This document shows, one piece after another, positions 35,761-40,934 of a stretch of DNA of 40,934 bases (position 1 is the first letter of the stretch; every line of letters begins with the position of its first letter). The notes beneath the pieces were generated by a model, which searched no databases, was not told the origin of the DNA, and saw only the letters and a program-made list of their open reading frames with translations. Made by a program: the position numbers and the translations under genes. Source of the stretch: Whalleya microplaca (Eukaryota; Ascomycota; Sordariomycetes; Xylariales; Xylariaceae). Location: contig MU385810.1 of the NCBI GenBank assembly GCA_022497155.1, positions 1-40,934 on the forward strand, written 5' to 3'.

Positions 35761-36559
35761 AGTACCTAATTTTATTAATATAAAACCCCGGAGAGACCCT
35801 CCGAATTAGCTTAAATTAAATAAAATAAAATAATAGATAAGATAAATAAAAGATCTTAAGCATTTAGGATTATAGCTCCGCTATAACCTAAATGCTTAAT
35901 TTCCATCTATTTTATAATACACACTACTACTTTATAACAACCCTTTTCATTTATATTAAGGTGCGAGATAAGTATAACTAAATTAAATAATCGTTTAAAT
36001 CCTTTTCTTTAATTATTTTTAGGAAATTATAATATTTTATTATAAATTTTATTTCCTTGACTATTTTAAATAAGCAGTTATTCGAATTAGTGGGCGCACT
36101 TTCCGAAATATCGGGCTATTTTATATAAAACGTCTATATTATAAAGTAATATTTTTATAGCTTTTAATAAAAAGTTTACCTATTTATTATACGCTATTAT
36201 TATAATATTACATATTTTAAATTTATCGAATAATGTAACCAGGGATTTTATAAAGGTCTTAAAAAAGCTATCGTAATTAACCGTACTTTTATAATTAAGC
36301 TAAGCTATAACGCTCTCGGCACTTAATGGCTAAAATAGGAAAATAAGCTTAGCGGGTTACTTGCTATATTTAGTTATAATTGTTTTTATTCGCTTTTATA
36401 AGTTAGTATTTTACGTTCCCGGGTTAATATTTATAGTTAATTATATTATTTTAGGCGTGAAAGTTTTAAAAAGCTCCTATATATCAGTTACCGTTATGTT
36501 ATTATTTATATTGTTTTTTTTCTATATGGTTATAATATTTTAATCGGGAAAAATCTGGG

Positions 36560-36930
36560 ATATTTAATACATTAAGGCTGATTGGCGCGCTAGTTTAATA
36601 AGATCTGCCTATCGATCGGCACTAGAGAAATTGCCCCCTATATTATTTTTTTCGAATCGGATTTACTTGTGCGCATTTTAAATAGCTTCTTCGATTTAAG
36701 CCACGCGTATGGCAGCCGCGGTTACAAGGGTTAGGTTTAATTTAAATTGTTATCCCGGCGTGACTGCCGCGGACTCGGGTTATTTAAGGTGTGATATAGT
36801 GGGAACCTTATTATCGCTAAGGTTATTTGGGTTTAGGTTTAAGGTGGTAAGGCTGTGGAACGATTTAAAATCGGCCTTTAAGATAGGGTTAAACCAGGGA
36901 TTGTACATAAGTATATAAGGAATAAAATAA
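36560..36930 (-). pseudogene. Gypsy-3 5' reading frame, relatively well preserved
   Basis: Read on the - strand, this stretch keeps long open segments such as ESAAVTPG and IGGNFSSADR, with stops mainly at Gln positions. It is GC-richer than the rest of the element. It is homologous to Gypsy-2 at about 10,860-11,250. It is probably the N-terminal Gag region; no domain is recognised. Short + strand frames here are antisense shadows. Confidence 0.55.
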
Positions 36931-36989
36931 CTAATTAGTTAGGATATTTTAAAAGCTTTCTTAAGTTATAAAGAGTGATTTTAAAATTA

Positions 36990-37194
36990 TGTCACGTGTT
37001 ATAAAGGTTAAGGTGGCTTAGCGACCTAATTTCTGTGTATTTTATATAATCTTAAAATAAAGGAAAAAAAAAATCTAAGCTAAAAGGTCGGCCGAGAAAT
37101 TTACTATATATGTTAGGTGTAAAGCTTAAGCTGTAATTATGTAATGCGCACAAATTATACCTTAAATCCCGTACCTAATTTTTATGCCATAACA
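36990..37194 (-). repeat. Gypsy-3 5' LTR
   Basis: On the + strand it begins TGTCACGTGTTATAAAGG and ends TTATGCCATAACA. It aligns over 205 bases with 22,552-22,756, and on the reverse strand with the 193-bp Gypsy-2 LTR, which lacks a short block next to the TTATGGCAC end. Confidence 0.92.
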
Positions 37195-37199
37195 GTAAT

Positions 37200-40100
37200 T
37201 AAATCTATTTTTAAATTAATAAATCGATTCCCGCTTTTAATTAGCTCGCGCGTATAATTAATGTAATACGTAATTAGCTTTTATAATTAGCCGCGTAATT
37301 AATTCTTTCTTAAGGTCGCTTAAATATCCCGGGCCCCTTTTTCGAAATTCCTTTTTTCCTTTTTTTTAGGCTATTTATAAATAAAAACCTATTTTTTAAC
37401 TATTTATTTCATTCTCCTATTATTTAAGTTTCCAATTTTTTAATTTTTTAATTTTTTAATTCTTTTATTTTTTTATTATTTAAGTTATTAATATATTCTC
37501 CCGTAATATTTCTATAATATACCCTTTTTTACCGCTATTTTTATTTATTCTCGCTTTCGTTACTGCCGCTATATCTTTATTTCGTTTTTTTTCCGGCTTT
37601 ATTACTTTTAATAAGCTATCCGTTCGCACTATTTTTATAGCTTTTCCTTTTTTTATATATTATGTTCTATATTGCCCTTACGTCGGCCGTATAACTAAAA
37701 ACCTTTCTACTTCTTGCTTTAATTAAACTAATAAGTTTTTCTTTTTCTTTTTTAATATTAAAATATTTTAAATATAGTACTAATTATATTTAGCTATTTA
37801 TAATATATAATATATAAAATATACTAAAAGCTATAACTATTTTATTATAAATTACCTTTTATTTTTTCCGTTTAAATACCGCTTTTTAATCCCGTTTTAT
37901 AACTATTTATAAATATCGAGATTTGCTTTTTTATTATTGCTTTAATAAAAGCTTATCGAACTTATAATAGTTCGAATTTTAATAAATCGTTTTTTCCCGT
38001 TTTTTTATAATATTCCCGTTACTTACTTCCTTTATTTAGTTTTTATCGCTACCTAAAAGTCGGCCGGAATACGGGTATAATATATTACTAACGCTACCGT
38101 ATATTTTAAACGTAATAAAATAAGCACTATAGCCTTAAGCTAAGCCGGAGTTTAATAGCAGTAAAAATAATATATAAATTTTTATTTTATTTTTCTGTAA
38201 TTTTTTTTAATTTATACGCTATATAAAAGCAGCTTATAGCCGCGTTTAAAAAAATCGCTCGCTTACTCGAGCCTATCGTTAATAATATTAATAATATTAT
38301 AATTATTATACGTTTTATAATAAATAATATTACGCTCGTAATTTATACGCGTATTTTTGTTTCCGGTTCTTTTTTTTGGCCCCACCCGTTTTTATTACTA
38401 CTATAAATCTTTCGCTTAGGCGTAACTTATATAGCCCTTGCCCGCGCGTTTTTTCCATTCCCGTTAATATTTCTTGCCGTAATTATAGCCGCCTTTTTAA
38501 ACTTTTTTCCGTAAAAATAAAAAAAAAAACAATAGGTATATATAAAAAAAAACAATGAAAAAAACGAGCTAAACTATTAGCCCCTAATTAATATAAATAC
38601 GCCGCTCGGTTAAGTTTATTATATTTTTTAGTCGATTTTATAATAGTTTTAATTATCGGTTTATTAAAAAAAAATTACATAAATGAAAAAAATCATTTAT
38701 TATTTACTTAGAAATAGCGTTTACGCTATTTATAATAATAAAAAATTTATAATTTCCCGTAGTATTTTTTTGTTTTATTTATATTTTTTCGTATCTATAT
38801 TTTATTAATATTTTATTAATTTTATAATTACTATATAAACGTAACTTTTGCTTTTTCTTTTATATTAATTTTTTTATGCTTATTATTTATTTTTATATTG
38901 CTATAATTTTCTTTAAAACAGTTTATTATTTCGGTATTTTTTAAATTTTCGAACGGTTTTTATATTAAAGTTATATAGCCTACCTATTTTACTAATATTT
39001 ATTTAACTTTTTCTCGCTTTTTCTACTTAATAACTGCTCGAATAATTTTTTTTATTTACTATTTTATTTTATTTTTTCCCTTTTTACTAACTATAAAGGG
39101 AGGTTATATATTTTCGTTTCTTTAAAAAAGCAAGGGATTATTTTTTACGTAATAAATAAACTTAATATAAAACCGGTTATATATTTCTTTCGGCATATTT
39201 AATTTTATAACCTAAAAGTTAATAACGCGCGTTATTTTATATTTAATATATAATTATATTAGCTTTTATAAAAATTAAAATATAGAAATGTTTTTAAATA
39301 TTAATTATACTTTATTTCTTATTTAAAATTACTTTATAAAAAATTGCCGCTTATTAGTTACGTTTTTTATCGTTATTACGTAATTATTATTATAACTTAT
39401 ATAAATTTTATTGCCTTTTTTAAACGTTAAATAAAAGCTTTTACCCGTATATATAATTCGGAAATAAATCCCGAAATATATTTTATTATTAAAATAAGTT
39501 TTATATAATATCCGTAAAATATAAAAAAAAGACTTAGCTTTATTATTATAATATTTCGGTTATTAATAGCAAATATTACTCCCGATAATAATAAGTTTTA
39601 TTCGAATTAAATATATAATATAAACGCTCGAAAATATATTAATACCTTTTAATTTACTTATTTAATAGTTCCGTTAATTTCCGGATAAAATGTAATTAAT
39701 AAATGCTGCTTTATTTTTACCAATAAACAAAGCCGTTTTTAGAACTGCCTTATTTAATTAAATCTTTTATTATTAGTTATAATATAGGGAAAATTATAAT
39801 ATCTTTAATAATAGTTTACGAACCGTTCGGTATATATTTTTACCTTTTAATATAACCTACTTTTTTAATTTATTAAAAATTACTATTATAAAAACAAGGT
39901 TTTATTTAGAAATAGCTAATAAATCGGTTATAAAATTAATAAATAGCTTATTATAAAATCGATCCGAAATAAATAACAATTTTAAAAGCTTTTTTTTTTA
40001 GTTACGCTATACCGTTTTTTTATAAATATCGTAATTTTAATAAAAGCGTTTTATAAACGCCGATATTTTAAGCTAATAAAACGTTCTCGAAAATATTACT

Positions 40101-40813
40101 AATATATTTTCCTTTCCCGGGTGCCTTATTAAATATAAATTATAGGCATTTTATATTAATATAATATAAAACGGCTTTTAATTAGAAATTTAAAAACACT
40201 TATAAAAATATAGTCAACTTTTATTATCAATATTACATTCCGATAAAAATATTTTTACGTTTAAGTTTTTAAGAAATACTCGGTTTTTTTAAGTTACCGC
40301 TTTTATTGCTTACGCGTAGCTCGTATTTTTTGCTACTTTTATATCTTATAGCAATTATAAATCCTTATATTCGAAAAAATTTTTACCTTCCGGAATATTT
40401 TATCCGTATAATTAAATATATTATATTTTAATAATACCCGCTTACTTATATTTCTTAAACTATATATAAAATAATTATTTCTTTTATAATAATTAAAATT
40501 CCCGTTTTTTATACTTTTTATTTTATATTTTTTATAATAAGTTTTATTTACGTTATAAAAAAATATCGGGTCGGATATTTAAACATTTAATATAAAATTC
40601 TAACCGGAAATTAAAACATATTAATTTTTTTAACTAACGTATTTATTACTCGGAAAGTTTTTTAAAAATTATAAAATATTTTAAATTTTTATAATTAGAT
40701 AAAATCGTAAATATTAAAATTACGTTTTATAATTTTACGTTTTATATTCGCAAACAATTTATAATTATCAATAGCTTTTTATCGTGGATTTTATAATTAA
40801 TTTTTGCCGGGAT
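37200..40813 (-). mobile_element. Gypsy-4: 5'-truncated Ty3/Gypsy remnant hosting Gypsy-3
   Basis: On the - strand this region starts, right at the inner edge of the right TIR, within the end of RNase H and continues through integrase. No gag, protease or RT is found upstream because the TIR and window end come first. Its 3' end resumes beyond Gypsy-3 at 22,546 with a polypurine tract and probable LTR. It is the oldest layer of the nest and heavily RIP-mutated. From 37,200 to about 39,000 I can name no further domain. Confidence 0.75.
39400..40620 (-). pseudogene. pol: Gypsy-4 pol remnant: RNase H end and integrase
   Basis: Read on the - strand, NIRPD near 40,566-40,580 marks the conserved end of RNase H (a PGxxNxxxDALSR-type block). 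HPGKGK near 40,112-40,129 is the integrase GHPG motif of the zinc-binding domain. The core follows: an NKGSS remnant of DRGSS near 39,742-39,757, and YPEINGTIK near 39,663-39,690, standing for HPETDGTTE. Stops are of the RIP type and the frame changes several times. The remnant lacks RT and cannot function. Confidence 0.78.
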
Positions 40814-40934
40814 CAGGGTTGTGATAAATAACTTAAGTCATTAGTCATTTTTTAGTCACTAACTAACTTGCTAGTCTTAATTAAAGGTTATAATTAACTA
40901 AGCTAGTCTTAGTTAAGCCTGCTAACTAATTAGG
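40814..40934 (-). repeat. Right terminal inverted repeat
   Basis: This is the reverse complement of bases 1-121, with 119 of 121 positions identical. Its inner edge abuts a truncated Gypsy pol remnant (Gypsy-4), whose upstream part is missing. The TIR edge therefore coincides closely with the break point of that older element. Confidence 0.95.

Larger units (their letters stand above)
22552..37194 (-). mobile_element. Gypsy-3: degraded Ty3/Gypsy retrotransposon, split by Gypsy-5
   Basis: Two 205-bp LTRs lie at 22,552-22,756 and 36,990-37,194, and the element is flanked by the target duplication GTAAT at 22,547-22,551 and 37,195-37,199. It reads on the - strand. The span is 14.6 kb; removing Gypsy-5 with one copy of its duplication leaves about 7.4 kb, close to the 7.2 kb of its relative Gypsy-2. 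Gag, protease, RT, RNase H and the first part of integrase lie at 31,165-36,989, and the rest of integrase, the chromodomain-like tail and the 3' UTR at 22,757-23,930. It is inserted in Gypsy-4. Confidence 0.92.
1..40934. mobile_element. Giant element or composite bounded by 121-bp terminal inverted repeats
   Basis: The two ends of the window are inverted copies of each other, so the whole stretch has the form of one TIR-bounded mobile unit. Inside are five Ty3/Gypsy retrotransposons or remnants, three solo-LTR-like insertions and a short gene-bearing island. Target-site duplications cannot be seen because the window stops at the TIR edges. The terminal bases CCTAATTAG match no superfamily that I can name, and no transposase or tyrosine recombinase was recognised. 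It could be a large DNA transposon swollen by nested insertions, a non-autonomous relative, or two solo TIR copies that happen to bracket a heterochromatic block. The inverted ends are certain; single-unit mobility is inference. Confidence 0.6.

Noticed and set aside
36361..36918. Two + strand open frames of 60 and 69 codons
   Set aside because: They are antisense shadows of the Gypsy-3 5' reading frame and adjoining region.
1..40934. A mitochondrial or plastid origin because of extreme AT content
   Set aside because: Gypsy retrotransposons with target duplications, the CpA-to-TpA mutation pattern and a spliceosomal intron point to nuclear fungal DNA.

Overview
This window is AT-rich transposon wreckage from a filamentous ascomycete (Pezizomycotina). 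Over most of its length TpA is in excess, CpA and TpG are nearly gone while CpG survives, and recognisable retrotransposon reading frames carry stops almost only where Gln or Trp codons would be. That is the signature of repeat-induced point mutation (RIP). The genus cannot be told from the sequence. No rRNA, functional tRNA, CRISPR or housekeeping gene is visible.

The first 121 bases and the last 121 bases are inverted copies of each other (119 of 121 identical). The window is therefore bounded exactly by terminal inverted repeats (TIRs), as one 40.9 kb giant TIR element or composite would be. No transposase for it was recognised; about 5.0-8.8 kb is unassigned, degraded sequence where one could be buried.

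Layout, left to right: (1) 122-5,000, RIP-killed pol of a Ty3/Gypsy element (Gypsy-1, + strand). (2) 5,000-9,240, unassigned. (3) 9,240-9,480, a GC-rich module with a diverged second copy at 18.2 kb. (4) 9,546-9,800, a solo-LTR-like insertion, then palindrome-rich filler. (5) 10,564-17,759, a full-length dead Gypsy element (Gypsy-2, + strand) with 193-bp LTRs and target duplication TCCCG. (6) 18.1-20.5 kb, an island of normal base composition with a two-exon gene for a small secreted six-cysteine protein and an orphan coding fragment. (7) 20,696-21,199, two solo LTRs of one family side by side, one RIP-mutated and one nearly pristine, each with its own target duplication. (8) 22.0-40.8 kb, a three-level nest on mixed strands: Gypsy-4 (- strand, truncated at the right TIR) is split by Gypsy-3 (22,552-37,194, - strand, 205-bp LTRs, duplication GTAAT), which is split by Gypsy-5 (23,936-31,159, + strand, 235-bp LTRs, duplication ATAAC).

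Gypsy-2 and Gypsy-3 belong to one family, lie in opposite orientation and flank the un-mutated island, so the one intact gene sits between inverted retrotransposon copies inside a TIR-bounded block. All retrotransposon proteins are inactivated; several catalytic Asp residues read as Asn. The only gene I judge likely to be expressed is the small secreted protein at 19,977-20,435.
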